This document shows, piece by piece, positions 41,994 to 51,750 of a DNA stretch of 64,000 bases. The position numbers and the translations under genes were made by a program. Where the stretch lies: contig JAUQQC010000006.1 in assembly GCA_030550025.1 (NCBI GenBank), positions 1-64,000 of the forward strand, given 5' to 3'. Source of the DNA: Acidobacteriota bacterium (GTDB taxonomy: Bacteria > Acidobacteriota > Blastocatellia > HR10). The notes beneath the pieces were generated by a model, which was given only the letters and a program-made list of their open reading frames with translations, had not been told where the DNA came from and did not search any database. Each line of letters opens with the position of its first letter. The first letter of the stretch is position 1.

Positions 41994-43142
41994 ATGAGAT
42001 GTCCAAGATGCGGCTTCGTTCAATCGGCAGCTCAGGCGACGTGTCGGTATTGCGGGATGATGCTCTCACTGGCGACAACGCCTTCGGCACAGGCGCACGA
42101 ACGGGCGAACGATCGAGCGCGCGCGCGCACTGCGAATTCGGTGGTGATCCCTTTTCCCGGAGCGCGAGCACGCGACGTCGCTTCCGACCGGCCTGTGCCA
42201 GATCCTTCGGACGATTCTTCGACGGAGGGGCGCTCGGGCCCTCCGGAGTGGCGGGAGCAGCTTCGGGAGCGCGTGCGTGCCATTCGAGAGCGACGCGGAG
42301 GTGAGGGGGAATCTGCGCGCCCGGTCGCGGAGCCAGCGCCACCGCCCGCGCGTCCGGAGAAAGAGCGGCGCAACGCCATTGCGGAGACGGTGGCGGCGCG
42401 CACGCGGCGCCACGTTGAGCCAGCGCGTGCTCCGAAGAGCGGGGAAGAAGCTGTGAGCCCTTCGCCTCGCCCCGAGGCGGAATCGCGATCGCGTGTGCCT
42501 CTGGAGAGGGAGCCCTCGACGGAAGCTCCGCCGCCGCGCGCTCTCTCCCCGGAAGAGGAGCTCTCGCTGGAAGGCGGTGGGGACCTCGCGGTTGAGATGG
42601 ACGCGGCACCGGATTTCCCCCTCCGCGCGCGGAGCGAGGAGGCGCACTGGTTCGCCCGCGAGGAGCCACAAATTGCCCCGGCTTCGCTTGGGCGGCGCCT
42701 GGGCGCCGCGCTCATCGATCTCGGAGTGATCATCTTCAGCCTCATCCCCTTCGTCGCCAGCGTCGAGTTGATCTTCGGCGATTTCTCTCATCGCTTCGTG
42801 CGCCTTGCGCTTGTGGGCGTCGCGGTCGCGATCGGCATCCTCTACGAGACGATCTCGCTGAGCGTGGCTGGACGCACGGTCGGGATGGCCGTTGCTGGAC
42901 TCCTCGCCCTGAATGCGCGAACGATGGATGTGCCATCGGCCGGGCAGGCGGTGCGCCACATTCTCGGATCCGTGCTGGGGGCGATCCCCATCTTCTTTGG
43001 ATTCTTCTGGGCGCTCTTCAATCGCGAGCGTCGAACGTTCGGCGATCTCTTCTCGGGGATCGTCGTGAGGCGGGTCGCCAAGTCCGTATACGAGAGCCAA
43101 GAGGTTCATGCGCCTTGGCTCTATCGCCCTCTGCGGCGCTGA
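41994..43142 (+). CDS. RDD-family membrane protein with N-terminal zinc ribbon
   Basis: 382 aa. A four-cysteine zinc ribbon (Cys3, Cys6, Cys17, Cys20) is followed by about 200 residues of charged, Pro/Arg/Glu-rich, probably disordered linker. The C-terminal RDD domain (about 230-365) has three membrane helices, starting ASLGRRLGAALIDLGVIIFSL with the Arg and Asp that name the family. RDD proteins are of uncertain function; some affect ion transport. A single gene with its own promoter. Confidence 0.87.
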   Translation: MRCPRCGFVQSAAQATCRYCGMMLSLATTPSAQAHERANDRARARTANSVVIPFPGARARDVASDRPVPDPSDDSSTEGRSGPPEWREQLRERVRAIRERRGGEGESARPVAEPAPPPARPEKERRNAIAETVAARTRRHVEPARAPKSGEEAVSPSPRPEAESRSRVPLEREPSTEAPPPRALSPEEELSLEGGGDLAVEMDAAPDFPLRARSEEAHWFAREEPQIAPASLGRRLGAALIDLGVIIFSLIPFVASVELIFGDFSHRFVRLALVGVAVAIGILYETISLSVAGRTVGMAVAGLLALNARTMDVPSAGQAVRHILGSVLGAIPIFFGFFWALFNRERRTFGDLFSGIVVRRVAKSVYESQEVHAPWLYRPLRR

Positions 43143-43252
43143 GATCGCGCGAAGCGGTGAACCGTTGGCCTTCGGCGGCAGCGTGTGCCGAAGCTTTTCT
43201 TCGGGTCTCCCCTCTCGGAGTCGGAGGCTTCGCGGATCCCCCGGCTTTGTGC

Positions 43253-43258
43253 TAAAAC
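43253..43258 (+). promoter_or_regulatory. Extended -10 of rqcH
   Basis: TAAAAC (43253-43258) preceded by TTTGTGC. The -35 region is weak. The expected transcription start (about 43265) coincides with the start codon at 43266. Confidence 0.55.
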
Positions 43259-43265
43259 AAAAGAC

Positions 43266-45074
43266 ATGGACGGATTCACGCTGTCTCACCTCGTCGAGGA
43301 ACTCCAGGAGACGATCCTCGACGCGCGCGTGGAGAGAGTTCAGTTGGGGGATCCATGGACGCTTCTTCTGAAGCTCTATCGACCGTCTCGACGTCCGGCG
43401 AACCTCTGGCTGTTGCTCTCGGTCGAACCACGTTGGCCGCGCGTGCACCTGGTCGAGCGCCCGCTTCGAGAGGCGGTCGAGCCGACGCCCTTTCTGCTGC
43501 TGGCGCGGAGGCATCTTTGCGGCGCCCGCGTGTGCGAAATCCTGCAGGTGCGACGCGATCGCATCATACGGTTCCTCCTTCGCCGATCAACGAGCGTCTC
43601 CGAAGTGGGGGATGAAGTCGAAGAGGATGCGCCTTGGCACGAGGTCGGCCTCGTGGCGGAACTCTTCGGGCGTGCGCCGAATCTCTTCCTCCTGGATGCG
43701 TCTGGGCGCGTGCGCGAGCGGCTCCTTGCCCGTGGAGACGAGCGCTTCCCGCCCGGCGCGCTCTATCTTCCGCCGGTGGCGCCTGAGAAGCGCGATCCTC
43801 TGACGCTCAGTCGGGAGGAATTTCAACGGCTCCTCGCGCCAGGCGCATCGCTCTCGGAGAGCATCGTGAAAGCGGTCGAAGGATTCGGTCTCCTTTACGC
43901 CGCTGAGGTCGAAGCACGGTGGCACAACCGGAGCCGATCGGACGAGCTGTCGCTCGATCTCGCTTACGAGGCTTTTCAGAGCGTCGTGAAGGACCTCCTC
44001 CGTCGCCCGGCGGAGCCGATCCTCTACACGCGCGAACCGTTGGAGCGCATGAATCCGGCGCGGGCTTCGCCGCGCGATGTGGTGTTGTCGGCGATCCCCC
44101 TCACGCACCTGCGGGACTGGAGCGCAACGCGAGTGGAGTCGTTCTCTCGCGCGGTAGCCTTGTACTACGATCTCGTTCGTCGGATCGAGCGGTATGGCGA
44201 ACTGAGAACCGCCATCTTGCGCCATCTCACCACGCAAATTGAGAAGCGGGAGCGGTTGCGCGAGCGTTTGGAGGCCGATGAGCGCGCCCTCGGTGATCCT
44301 GAGACGTGGCGGCGATGGGGGGAGCTCCTTTTGGCGCACGCGCGGACAGCCGTGCGCACGAGGTCCGGTTTCCTCGTGACCGATTATTACGATCTTGGAC
44401 AGCCCCTCATTGAGATCCCGGCTGCCGCGCCGACGCCATCGCAAGCGGCCGAGCACTATTTCCAACGATATCGCAAGGCCAAGCAGGGGGTGCGGGTGAT
44501 CGCCGAACGACGCGCGGCCACGGAGCGAGAGCTGGAAGAGCTCCGGCGCATGCGCGAGCGCGCCGTAGCGACCGAAGAGATAACCGTGCTGGAGCAAATC
44601 GCTCGCGACCTCGGCCTCGGCTCCTCACCGCCTTCGGGTGGGGCGAGCCGTTCGTCCGCGGTGGGATCCCAGAGGCGAGTGCGCGTGCAGATGCCGGGCG
44701 TCTACCGCTTTCGCTCTTCGGATGGGTTCGAGATCTTAGTCGGCAAGAGTGCCCAGGACAATGAGCGGCTCACGTTCCGGATGGCCGCGCCGCATGATCT
44801 CTGGTTGCATGCGGCCGATTATCCGGGCTCGCACGTCATCATTCGGCGGGCGAAAGGGCAGGTGGTTCCGCCACGCACGCTGCGCGAAGCGGCGCAATTG
44901 GCCGCTTTCTTCAGCCAAGCGCGACATTCGAGCAAGGTCGTCGTGAACTACACGGAGCGCAAATTCGTGAGTAAAATTCCTCGCTCAAAACCGGGACTCG
45001 TGCGCGTGAGCGAGATGCGCTCGCTCACGGTCGAGCCCAAGATCGAAGTCGAGCGCATGCGGGAGGAAGCGTGA
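43266..45074 (+). CDS. rqcH: RqcH, ribosome quality-control NFACT protein
   Basis: 602 aa. The frame extends upstream, but MDGFTLSHLVEEL at 43266 is the family start. NFACT-N (about 1-240, with the conserved Asp-Arg in VRRDRIIRF), helix-hairpin and long coiled-coil regions (about 310-500), then the NFACT-R domain (RFRSSDGFEILVGKSAQDNE, HDLWLHAADYPGSHVIIR). RqcH binds stalled 50S subunits and recruits tRNA-Ala to add an alanine tail for degradation. There is no ribosome site and the mRNA is predicted leaderless. Its stop overlaps the following uncharacterised gene (GTGA). Confidence 0.93.
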   Translation: MDGFTLSHLVEELQETILDARVERVQLGDPWTLLLKLYRPSRRPANLWLLLSVEPRWPRVHLVERPLREAVEPTPFLLLARRHLCGARVCEILQVRRDRIIRFLLRRSTSVSEVGDEVEEDAPWHEVGLVAELFGRAPNLFLLDASGRVRERLLARGDERFPPGALYLPPVAPEKRDPLTLSREEFQRLLAPGASLSESIVKAVEGFGLLYAAEVEARWHNRSRSDELSLDLAYEAFQSVVKDLLRRPAEPILYTREPLERMNPARASPRDVVLSAIPLTHLRDWSATRVESFSRAVALYYDLVRRIERYGELRTAILRHLTTQIEKRERLRERLEADERALGDPETWRRWGELLLAHARTAVRTRSGFLVTDYYDLGQPLIEIPAAAPTPSQAAEHYFQRYRKAKQGVRVIAERRAATERELEELRRMRERAVATEEITVLEQIARDLGLGSSPPSGGASRSSAVGSQRRVRVQMPGVYRFRSSDGFEILVGKSAQDNERLTFRMAAPHDLWLHAADYPGSHVIIRRAKGQVVPPRTLREAAQLAAFFSQARHSSKVVVNYTERKFVSKIPRSKPGLVRVSEMRSLTVEPKIEVERMREEA

Positions 45075-45976
45075 GCGGTATGTCAAAGGCTTCGACGTCG
45101 GGTCTCGCGGAGCTGTGGCTTGGTGTGGAGGAATCGCTTCTGCGGGACGCCTTGGTGATCTGGCGGTATCGGCCGGCGCTCCTCTTCGAATGCCTCCTGG
45201 AGTTTCGGGATCCGAGGGCCGAGCTGGTGCATTCGGAGGATCGCCGGTATACGACGTGGCTCCCGCGCGATGAAGCAGCGGCCGATTGGAGCGTGCCGGC
45301 CGTGGACGAGTTCACCCCGGAGCGGGTGCGAATGGCGCCACAGCCGGGGGTCCATCCCTACGAGGGGATAGTGGCGCTCACGGAAGCGCGCCTGGAGGAG
45401 ATCGAGAATGACCTGATCGCCCACTTGGTGCGTTCGGAGCGGTTGGTGCTGTATTACAATCCGAATCTGCGGCTCTATTCACGGTGGAACGAGAGTCGGG
45501 AGGAATTCTTGGAGCGCGTCGTGGAGGAAGTGCGCGAGCGCCTTCATCCGACGTTGAAGGAGTTGCTGCGGGAGTTCCAGCTGCAGTTGGAACAACTTCG
45601 GCAGAAACCGCTCCCAAGGGATGTGCCGGAGGAGCTGCGCGCGGGATTGGATGTCCTGCGGCGGCGGATGATCTCGCGCGTGGAGGCGCAGTTGCAGCGC
45701 ACGGTATTGGACCATCCGCTTGGGACTGCGCTCCGATCGGTCGAAGCTGAGGAAGACCTCTCGGAGGCTTCGACCGCGGTGGAGGCGCCGGAGGAGTTGC
45801 AACCGCTCGCGCAAGAGCTCGAACGTCTCTACGAGGCGGCCGCCGCGCGTGCGCAGACGCTCTTGCGCGAGGCCTTGGAGCACGCGCGCGAGTGCGAGCC
45901 GTATGCGGTCGCCCTCCACCCCAACGGGATACGCATCGTGCGCCGCGCGTTGCTCTGGGTTCCCGTGCCGGAATGA
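45071..45976 (+). CDS. Uncharacterised protein translationally coupled to RqcH
   Basis: 301 aa from GTG 45071, overlapping the rqcH stop, or 298 aa from ATG 45080. No domain recognised. The N-terminal half is mixed ([33 protein letters not shown]), the centre has [24 protein letters not shown], and residues about 150-275 are Arg/Glu/Leu-rich and predicted coiled coil, ending [11 protein letters not shown]. No signal peptide or membrane helix. The overlap implies co-expression with rqcH, so a ribosome-related role is possible, but no evidence in the protein itself shows it. Confidence 0.82.
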   Translation: MSGMSKASTSGLAELWLGVEESLLRDALVIWRYRPALLFECLLEFRDPRAELVHSEDRRYTTWLPRDEAAADWSVPAVDEFTPERVRMAPQPGVHPYEGIVALTEARLEEIENDLIAHLVRSERLVLYYNPNLRLYSRWNESREEFLERVVEEVRERLHPTLKELLREFQLQLEQLRQKPLPRDVPEELRAGLDVLRRRMISRVEAQLQRTVLDHPLGTALRSVEAEEDLSEASTAVEAPEELQPLAQELERLYEAAAARAQTLLREALEHARECEPYAVALHPNGIRIVRRALLWVPVPE

Positions 45977-46032
45977 GTTGGCACATCGCGGCGATTCCCG
46001 GTATCATTCTTCGCTTCGTTCGAGGTCGGTTT

Positions 46033-46992
46033 ATGAAAGTGAAGGTGCTCTTTCACGATCGGTGCTTCGATGGGATCGCTTCGGCGGTCGTCTTCTCCCG
46101 CTTCTATCGGGAGCGCGTGAATTCGCGCGCGGAATTCGCGTATGCCGGATTGATGCATCGCGCGGGCCGCATCTTCGATGATGCGCTCTTCGACGGGGAT
46201 GAGAACGCCATTGTGGATTTCAAATACAGCAGCTCCGACCGCCTGACCTGGTGGTTCGATCACCACGACAGCGCCTTCCTCTCACCGGAGGATGAGGCTC
46301 ATTTCCGTCGGGATCGAAGCGGGAAGAAGTTCCTCGATCCGAGTTACAAATCGTGCACGAAGCTGGTTGCGGACATCGCGGCCTCGCGCTTCGGCTTCGA
46401 TCCGACGCCGCTCGAGGAATTGGTTCGGTGGGCGGACATCATTGACGGCGCCCAATATCCGAATCCACAGGCGGCCATTGATCTGAGCGAGCCGGCCATG
46501 AAGGTGATGCTCGTCGTCGAAGCGGGGCGAGATGATCATCTTCCGGAGCGATTGATCTACGCGCTGCAGGAGAGGACGCTTGCGGAAGTCGTTCAGGAGC
46601 CTCCGATCGCCGAATGGATCGAGCCGCTCGCGCAGTGGCATGAGCAGGCCATCGAGACGATCCGCCGCGTCGTGCGATGCGAACGCGGCGTCGCGTACTT
46701 CGACGTGAGCGAGTATGGCTTGGAGGGGTACAACAAGTTCATCCCCTATTATCTCTGTCCGGAGGCGACCTACAGCATCGGCGTGAGCCTGTCCCCCGTG
46801 CGGGCGAAAATCTCCGTGGGCTCGAACCCGTGGGCTCCGCGCCCGCGCCGCCATAATTTGGCCAGGATCTGCGAACGCTATGGCGGAGGCGGTCACGCCG
46901 CCGTCGCCGCGATCTCGCTGCCCCCAGAGGAGATCGAGCAGGCACGCGCGATCGCGCAGGAGATCGCGCGCGAGCTGCAGCAGCCGGAGTGA
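46033..46992 (+). CDS. DHH/DHHA1-family phosphoesterase
   Basis: 319 aa. The start is the ATG at 46033 ([18 protein letters not shown]); upstream in-frame codons lie within the previous gene. Metal ligands: the HDRCFDG block (Asp9, Asp13) and DHH near residue 77 (WWFDHHDS). The C-terminal DHHA1 domain has the substrate-binding GGGGH ([12 protein letters not shown]). Related enzymes cleave nano-RNA, pAp, cyclic-di-AMP or related phosphodiesters; the exact substrate is not clear from sequence. Confidence 0.88.
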   Translation: MKVKVLFHDRCFDGIASAVVFSRFYRERVNSRAEFAYAGLMHRAGRIFDDALFDGDENAIVDFKYSSSDRLTWWFDHHDSAFLSPEDEAHFRRDRSGKKFLDPSYKSCTKLVADIAASRFGFDPTPLEELVRWADIIDGAQYPNPQAAIDLSEPAMKVMLVVEAGRDDHLPERLIYALQERTLAEVVQEPPIAEWIEPLAQWHEQAIETIRRVVRCERGVAYFDVSEYGLEGYNKFIPYYLCPEATYSIGVSLSPVRAKISVGSNPWAPRPRRHNLARICERYGGGGHAAVAAISLPPEEIEQARAIAQEIARELQQPE

Positions 46993-47004
46993 GGAAAATT
47001 CCCC

Positions 47005-47033
47005 TTGTCCTTCCTCTGAAGTCGTGCTATCCT
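47005..47033 (+). promoter_or_regulatory. Promoter of the M23 peptidase gene
   Basis: TTGTCC (47005-47010), 17 nt, TATCCT (47028-47033) preceded by CGTGC (extended -10). Confidence 0.65.
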
Positions 47034-47100
47034 AGGCCGCGTCCCATTCGAGACCGGCAGCGGGTGGCTTGGGAAAAATCGAGGGCAAGGAGGTGTTCGT

Positions 47101-47961
47101 ATGCGCCGAGATGCGTTTTACACGCTGATTATCGCGCCCGCCACGAGTTCGCGCTTTTATAAGATCGTCATTCCTCACAAGCACTTGTATGGGGCGCTCT
47201 TGGGCAGTGTGATTCTTCTCGGTCTCCTCAGCACGGCGGGCGTATGGATAGTGCGACGAGCCGTCATGCTCGTGCGATACGCGCGCATCGAGCGAGAGAA
47301 CGAGGTGCTCAAGCGCGAATATCTCACGCAACTGAATGCCTTGCGATCGCGCCTCGCGTCTCTGGAAGCCGAAGCACACCAAGTGCGGCAGGCGGCTCGG
47401 GAGATGGGGATCGAGGTCGAGGACGCCGATCTCGGGCCGACCTCTTCGGAGGCCGCCCGTGGGAAGGGAGGTCCTCGTGAGCCGCAGTTCTTCGCTGAGG
47501 AGATCGCGCGCGTTGAGGCGACGTTGAAGACCCTTCGTGCGCATTTGGAGCGCGAGCGCGAGCGTCACCGTCGGACGCCGCGCGGATGGCCGGTCGAAGG
47601 CTCGCTGAACGCTCGGTTCGGCATCCGGCGAAACCCCTTCGGCGAGGGGTACGAGTTCCATACCGGCGTGGACCTGGAGGCGCGATATGGCGAACCGGTG
47701 CGCGCGACGGCTGATGGGACGGTCGTCTTCGCCGCCTATTGGGGCGGATACGGGAATCTCGTGATTTTAGATCACGGCCATGGCCTCACGACGTTCTACG
47801 GACATCTCTCTCGCATCAGCGTGCGCGTGGGGCAAGCCGTCAAACGGGGTCAGATCGTCGGGCGGGCCGGGAGCACGGGGCGATCCACTGGTCCCCACGT
47901 CCATTATGAGGTGCGGGTAAACGATCGCCCGGTGGACCCACGGCGCTTCTCCGCTGGATGA
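47101..47961 (+). CDS. Membrane-anchored M23 (LytM) endopeptidase
   Basis: 286 aa with AAGGAGG ahead of ATG 47101. One membrane helix (about 29-52), a coiled coil (about 60-105), a linker and a second short coiled coil, then a LytM domain (about 175-286). Zinc ligands are present: His and Asp in FHTGVDLEA and the HVHYE motif near the end, plus YGHLS, so it should be an active peptidoglycan DD-endopeptidase. The GPHVHYEVR end is canonical. It acts in the periplasm in wall remodelling. Confidence 0.93.
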   Translation: MRRDAFYTLIIAPATSSRFYKIVIPHKHLYGALLGSVILLGLLSTAGVWIVRRAVMLVRYARIERENEVLKREYLTQLNALRSRLASLEAEAHQVRQAAREMGIEVEDADLGPTSSEAARGKGGPREPQFFAEEIARVEATLKTLRAHLERERERHRRTPRGWPVEGSLNARFGIRRNPFGEGYEFHTGVDLEARYGEPVRATADGTVVFAAYWGGYGNLVILDHGHGLTTFYGHLSRISVRVGQAVKRGQIVGRAGSTGRSTGPHVHYEVRVNDRPVDPRRFSAG

Positions 47962-47992
47962 ATCCTCGCGCTCACCTCAGCAAGAGGATTCA
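47959..47992. terminator. Hairpin shared by converging M23 and PPOX genes
   Basis: TGAATCCTC (47959-47967) pairs perfectly with GAGGATTCA (47984-47992) and includes both stop codons. It would form on either transcript; no strong T-run is present. Confidence 0.55.
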
Positions 47993-48412
47993 TTCGGCGC
48001 TGTAGTCCCAGAAGAAAACTCCCTCGGGCTTCAGGCGAACGAGTAGCGTCTGTGGCGTGTACAGTTGTTGAAAGGCGCGGCTCTCGGGCGAGCCGTAGTA
48101 CTTCGTGCCCAGGGCGCGCCAGACCTTGCGCCACAGGCGCGGATCCGTGACCTCTTCGGCCCGTCCCCAGAAAGAGATGCCCTTATACGTGCGCACGCTC
48201 GCCCCACCATCAATGACCCATCCGACTCGAGGATTCCTCAGAATGGCGCGTCCTTTCGCGCTCTCGCGACCCGTCCCGAAGAAGAACTCGTTCCCGAGAG
48301 CGACAAACCACACGGGGAGGACATGAGGGTATCCTCGAGCATCGGTGAACGCCAAGCGCATGATCTTTTGTGCGGCGCAGAATTCGCGCAAGCTCCGCGG
48401 CACGCGTCGCAT
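47990..48412 (-). CDS. PPOX-type split-barrel flavin/F420-binding protein
   Basis: 140 aa pyridoxamine-phosphate-oxidase-like fold. Typical elements: KIMRLAFTDARGYPHVLPVWFV, FFGTGRESAKGRAILRNPRVGWVID and YKGISFWGRAEEV. Members bind FMN or F420 and reduce or bind various compounds; no substrate can be assigned. It is 29 nt downstream of the folD start region in the same direction and may be co-transcribed with folD and the HD gene. Confidence 0.82.
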   Translation of the reverse strand: MRRVPRSLREFCAAQKIMRLAFTDARGYPHVLPVWFVALGNEFFFGTGRESAKGRAILRNPRVGWVIDGGASVRTYKGISFWGRAEEVTDPRLWRKVWRALGTKYYGSPESRAFQQLYTPQTLLVRLKPEGVFFWDYSAE

Positions 48413-48441
48413 AGGTCACCCTCCGGCAGGAGATGAGGCGC

Positions 48442-49380
48442 TCATGCGGTTGCCGAACGAACGGCCGCACGTCGCCAGCGCGCGGCCTTGACCGTGTTCT
48501 TCATGAGCATAGCGATCGTGAGCGGGCCGACGCCTCCTGGCACGGGCGTCAGATAGCCGGCTATGGGCGCGACGCTCGTCGGATGCACATCCCCGACGAG
48601 CGTATATCCCTTCGAGGCCAGTTCGCTCAGTCGCTTCTCGTCCGGCCCGAACAGGCGTTCCACTTCAGCGCGATCGGTCACTTTGTTGATGCCCACGTCA
48701 ATGACCACAGCGCCCGGCTTGACGTATTCGGCGGTAATCATGGCCGTTCGACCGATCGCGGCAACGAGAATATCCGCCTGGCGTGCGATCTCGGCCAACT
48801 GCGGCGTACGGCTGTGACAAATCGTGACCGTCGCATGGCGATGCAGAAGCATCAAGGCCAGCGGCTTCCCCACGATGTCGCTGCGCCCGATGACGACAGC
48901 GCGCTGCCCCTCGATGGGGATCCGCGTGCGCTCCAGCAACTCGATGATGCCCGCCGGTGTGCACGGTTCCAGCGCCTCTTGATTGCGCACCAGGCGCCCG
49001 ACGTTCACCGGATGGAAGCCGTCCACATCTTTGGCCGGATCCACAGCATCGAGCACTCGCGACGTATCAATGTGGCGCGGCAAGGGCAGTTGAACGAGGA
49101 TGCCGTCGATCTCCTCGCGGGCATTCAAACGGGCGATCAGGTGAAGCAAGGCTTCGGTCGTCGTCGTCTCCGGCAGCTCGTGCTTCTCCGAGTAAATGCC
49201 CAGCTCCTCGCACGTCTTCACCTTGCTGTTGACGTAGACCCGGGAAGCGGGATTCATCCCCACAAGGATCGCGGCCAGACCTGGGCGAATGCCGCGTTCG
49301 GCGAGCGCCGCGACCTCGCGCGCGACCTCGCTCTTGATCTGTTGTGCGATCGCTAATCCGTCGAGTCTCTGTGCCGTCAT
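48442..49380 (-). CDS. folD: Methylenetetrahydrofolate dehydrogenase/cyclohydrolase
   Basis: 312 aa, slightly longer than the common 285-300 because of a basic tail. Interconverts 5,10-methylene- and 10-formyl-tetrahydrofolate using NADP. Catalytic Lys is in [21 protein letters not shown] and the Rossmann motif [16 protein letters not shown] are intact, as is [14 protein letters not shown]. The ATG at 49380 overlaps the stop of the HD gene (ATGA), so the two are coupled. Confidence 0.96.
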   Translation of the reverse strand: MTAQRLDGLAIAQQIKSEVAREVAALAERGIRPGLAAILVGMNPASRVYVNSKVKTCEELGIYSEKHELPETTTTEALLHLIARLNAREEIDGILVQLPLPRHIDTSRVLDAVDPAKDVDGFHPVNVGRLVRNQEALEPCTPAGIIELLERTRIPIEGQRAVVIGRSDIVGKPLALMLLHRHATVTICHSRTPQLAEIARQADILVAAIGRTAMITAEYVKPGAVVIDVGINKVTDRAEVERLFGPDEKRLSELASKGYTLVGDVHPTSVAPIAGYLTPVPGGVGPLTIAMLMKNTVKAARWRRAAVRSATA

Positions 49381-50015
49381 GGGGTGGCTCTCTCCTCCGA
49401 AGGCGAGCGATTCAAGCCCAACCGTTCGCCGATGGGGCGCAGGGCCGAGATGATGAAAGCGATCAACTCATCCAGCTCCATGCCCAGCTCTTCAGCGCCG
49501 CGATAGACGATGGCGCGATCCACGCCGCGCGCGAAGGCCTTGTCTTTGAGCTTCTTCTTCACCGAGGCGACGGGCAGATCATCCAAACTTCGCGACGGAC
49601 GCACGAGCGTGCAGGCGATGATGAAGCCCGTCAGCTCGTCCACCGCGTAGAGGACCTTCGCCAACAACGTGTCTCGCGGGACGCCCGTGTAGTCGGCGTG
49701 CCCGAGGATGGCGCGCACGATCTCTTCCGGGTACCCACGCTCGCGCAGCACCTCGGCGCCGCGCAAGGGATGATCGGGAGGATTCGGATACCGTTCGTAA
49801 TCGAAATCGTGCAGCAGACCCGCGATCCCCCACGTCTCCTCGTCCTCGCCGTAACGCCGTGCGAACGCGCGCATAACGGCCTCGACGGCGAGGGCATGTT
49901 TGATCAAGCTCTCGCTCTGCGTATACTCGCAGAGCAGCGCATAAGCGTCTTCGCGCGTGGGCCTGTTCGGCCCTCCGTCATCGCATCGTGTTTCGCTCCC
50001 CATGCCCATCGACAT
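49377..50015 (-). CDS. HD-domain hydrolase
   Basis: 212 aa from ATG 50015; ATGs at 50009 and 50003 are alternatives and none has a ribosome site. HD-family metal site: [14 protein letters not shown] (His), GLLHDFDYE (His-Asp), [11 protein letters not shown] and GHADYTG. Such small HD proteins hydrolyse phosphate esters or nucleotides; the substrate is unknown. It leads a probable operon with folD and perhaps the PPOX gene. A possible -10 (TATACC, minus strand 50030-50025) would put transcription just before the start. Confidence 0.85.
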   Translation of the reverse strand: MSMGMGSETRCDDGGPNRPTREDAYALLCEYTQSESLIKHALAVEAVMRAFARRYGEDEETWGIAGLLHDFDYERYPNPPDHPLRGAEVLRERGYPEEIVRAILGHADYTGVPRDTLLAKVLYAVDELTGFIIACTLVRPSRSLDDLPVASVKKKLKDKAFARGVDRAIVYRGAEELGMELDELIAFIISALRPIGERLGLNRSPSEERATP

Positions 50016-50371
50016 CCGGCGATGGTATAATGACACGCCAATCAGGCGGATATTAAACACGGCCTTGGCGATTTTCTCAAGTCGCCTGGTTCGAAGGTGA
50101 GGGAAGGCGTTTTGGCAAGTGGGATGAACGGCGCGCGTGGCGTGAGGGGGACGAGTGAGCGGCGCGTGAAGCCGTTCATCGAACCCATCGCGGTTGTCGG
50201 CCCGTTCACATGGCCGACGGCTGGCGTCGCGGGCCCATCGCGGAAGGGGAGGTTACAACTTCTCGCCAGCGAGGGGAGTGCGCTTCGGGAGCTCGCCCGC
50301 GCGCGGAGGGACGAGCCCGATCGGTTTCTCGGCGAGATCGAATTCCGCGAGACGAACCGGGAGGTGAAATC
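50016..50371. other. Intergenic region between the HD gene and the NTF2-like gene
   Basis: A 92-codon frame from a GTG at 50097 ends in a GTGA overlap with the next gene, but it has no ribosome site and resembles no protein. A small stem GGCGA/TCGCC occurs near 50067-50086. No clear promoter was identified for the downstream operon. Confidence 0.4.
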
Positions 50372-51250
50372 GTGAAGATATGGTGGGTGATCGGTGGCCT
50401 ATGCTGGATAGCCGCTCTCGCTGCGGTGGGCGAAGCGCAACGCCCGCGTCCCGCTTCCTCGGACTTGGAGATTCGTCGCCTCATCGAGACGTTCCGTCGC
50501 GGATGGGAGCAGAACGATGCGGAGGCGCTGCGGCGAGCGTGCGCTCCCGGGATCGTGATGCTCAGCCTCGGACGACGGGATCGGGGGATTGAGCAGGTCG
50601 TGGAGCATCTGCGCGTCGCGTTTCAGCATTTTCCTCAGGCCGAGTTGCAGATGGAACAGCTCGAGATCCGCACAACAGGCGCCATCGCGTGGGCGCAGGC
50701 GGAAGCGCGGTACGTGCAGAAGACGGCTCACGGGATGGCGCTCACGTACACGGGGTACGCCTCGTTCCTGCTGGAACGGCAGCGCGGCGGATGGCGCATC
50801 ACGCAGGTGGACTTGAACGTGCGGCCGGCGACGTCGGTGCCGCCCGCGGCGGCTGCCGAAGACGCTTCTTTGGAAGGTGCGTGGCTGCTCGAATCGGCGA
50901 AGGACCTCGCGACGGGACGTCCAGTGCCGCAGGGTGCGATGCTACTCTTGACGCGCTCGCGATTCGCGCTTTTCGCGGTCGCGCCGGATCGCCGTCCGCC
51001 GCGCGAGAAGAAGCTCGCCGAGTATTCGAAACGGGAACTGTTGGAGTTGGTGCGCGAGGTTGAAGGGAGCGTGGGGGAATATCATCGGGACGGGAATCGC
51101 CTCACTCTGATCCCCGTCTTCGCCTTCTTCCCGGAGATGACGGGCGCGCCGCAGGTCTTCGAGAACGTGCGACTGGATCGGGAGAGATTGAGCGTGGAAT
51201 GGGAGGTGCGCGGACGGCGCATCCTCATGACGTGGAGGCGCGTGGAATGA
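50372..51250 (+). CDS. Exported NTF2-like (SnoaL/DUF4440-type) protein
   Basis: 292 aa from GTG 50372, with GGGAGGTG six bases upstream. A signal peptide (VIGGLCWIAALAAVGEAQ) precedes an NTF2-like domain (about 30-150: LIETFRRGWEQNDAEALRRACAP, ITQVDLNVRP). The C-terminal part (about 165-292) looks like a lipocalin-like beta domain (LEGAWLLESAKDL; FENVRLDRERLSVEWEV). No catalytic residues evident. Overlaps yraN by ATGA. Confidence 0.82.
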   Translation: MKIWWVIGGLCWIAALAAVGEAQRPRPASSDLEIRRLIETFRRGWEQNDAEALRRACAPGIVMLSLGRRDRGIEQVVEHLRVAFQHFPQAELQMEQLEIRTTGAIAWAQAEARYVQKTAHGMALTYTGYASFLLERQRGGWRITQVDLNVRPATSVPPAAAAEDASLEGAWLLESAKDLATGRPVPQGAMLLLTRSRFALFAVAPDRRPPREKKLAEYSKRELLELVREVEGSVGEYHRDGNRLTLIPVFAFFPEMTGAPQVFENVRLDRERLSVEWEVRGRRILMTWRRVE

Positions 51251-51696
51251 AGGTTGACGAGCGAACGCCTGCGGACCTCGGAGCGCTCGGCGAGCGCTTC
51301 GCGCTCGAATTTTTGAAGCGGCGCCGGAACTATCGCATCGTCGCGACCAATGTTCGGATTCCCATCGGACGGACCCCACGGGGGGGCCTTGTGCTCGGGG
51401 AGCTGGACATCGTCGCATACGATGGCGACGTGCTCGTCTTCGTAGAGGTGAAGACGCGGACGTCCGAAGACGTCGCGCGAGCCGAAGCGAGCGTGGATTG
51501 GCGCAAGCGCCGCGCCCTCGCTCGCGCCGCGCGTGCCTATCGCCATTGGCTGCATTTGGAATCGGCCGCTTATCGGTTCGACCTCGTCACGGTCGTCTTC
51601 GGTGATGGGGCATCGCCGGAGATCACCCTGACCTCAGGCGCTTTCGAGGATCGGCGGATTCGGCCTCGCTTCTCCGCGAGTTGGGACGAGGCGTGA
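51247..51696 (+). CDS. YraN/UPF0102-family nuclease-fold protein
   Basis: 149 aa; the family is near 120, the excess being a short insert (PIGRTPRGGL) and C-terminal residues. Start ATG 51247 overlaps the previous stop. The restriction-endonuclease-like active site is visible: Glu in LGERFALEFL, ELDIVAYDG and VFVEVKTR (E-D-ExK). Function in vivo is unknown; Holliday-junction-resolvase similarity has been noted for the family. Confidence 0.9.
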   Translation: MKVDERTPADLGALGERFALEFLKRRRNYRIVATNVRIPIGRTPRGGLVLGELDIVAYDGDVLVFVEVKTRTSEDVARAEASVDWRKRRALARAARAYRHWLHLESAAYRFDLVTVVFGDGASPEITLTSGAFEDRRIRPRFSASWDEA

Positions 51697-51702
51697 GGCC
51701 GC

Positions 51703-51732
51703 TTGGTCTGTCCGTCAGTCTTGTGCTAAAGT
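51703..51732 (+). promoter_or_regulatory. Promoter of the polyprenyl synthase gene
   Basis: TTGGTC (51703-51708), 18 nt, TAAAGT (51727-51732), the -10 preceded by TTGTGC. Confidence 0.55.
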
Positions 51733-51750
51733 GAATCCCTCTTTCGAGGG

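Noticed and set aside
50097-50375. 92-codon frame ending in a GTGA overlap with the NTF2-like gene
   Set aside because: The overlap is suggestive, but there is no ribosome site, domain or typical protein composition; left as unproven.
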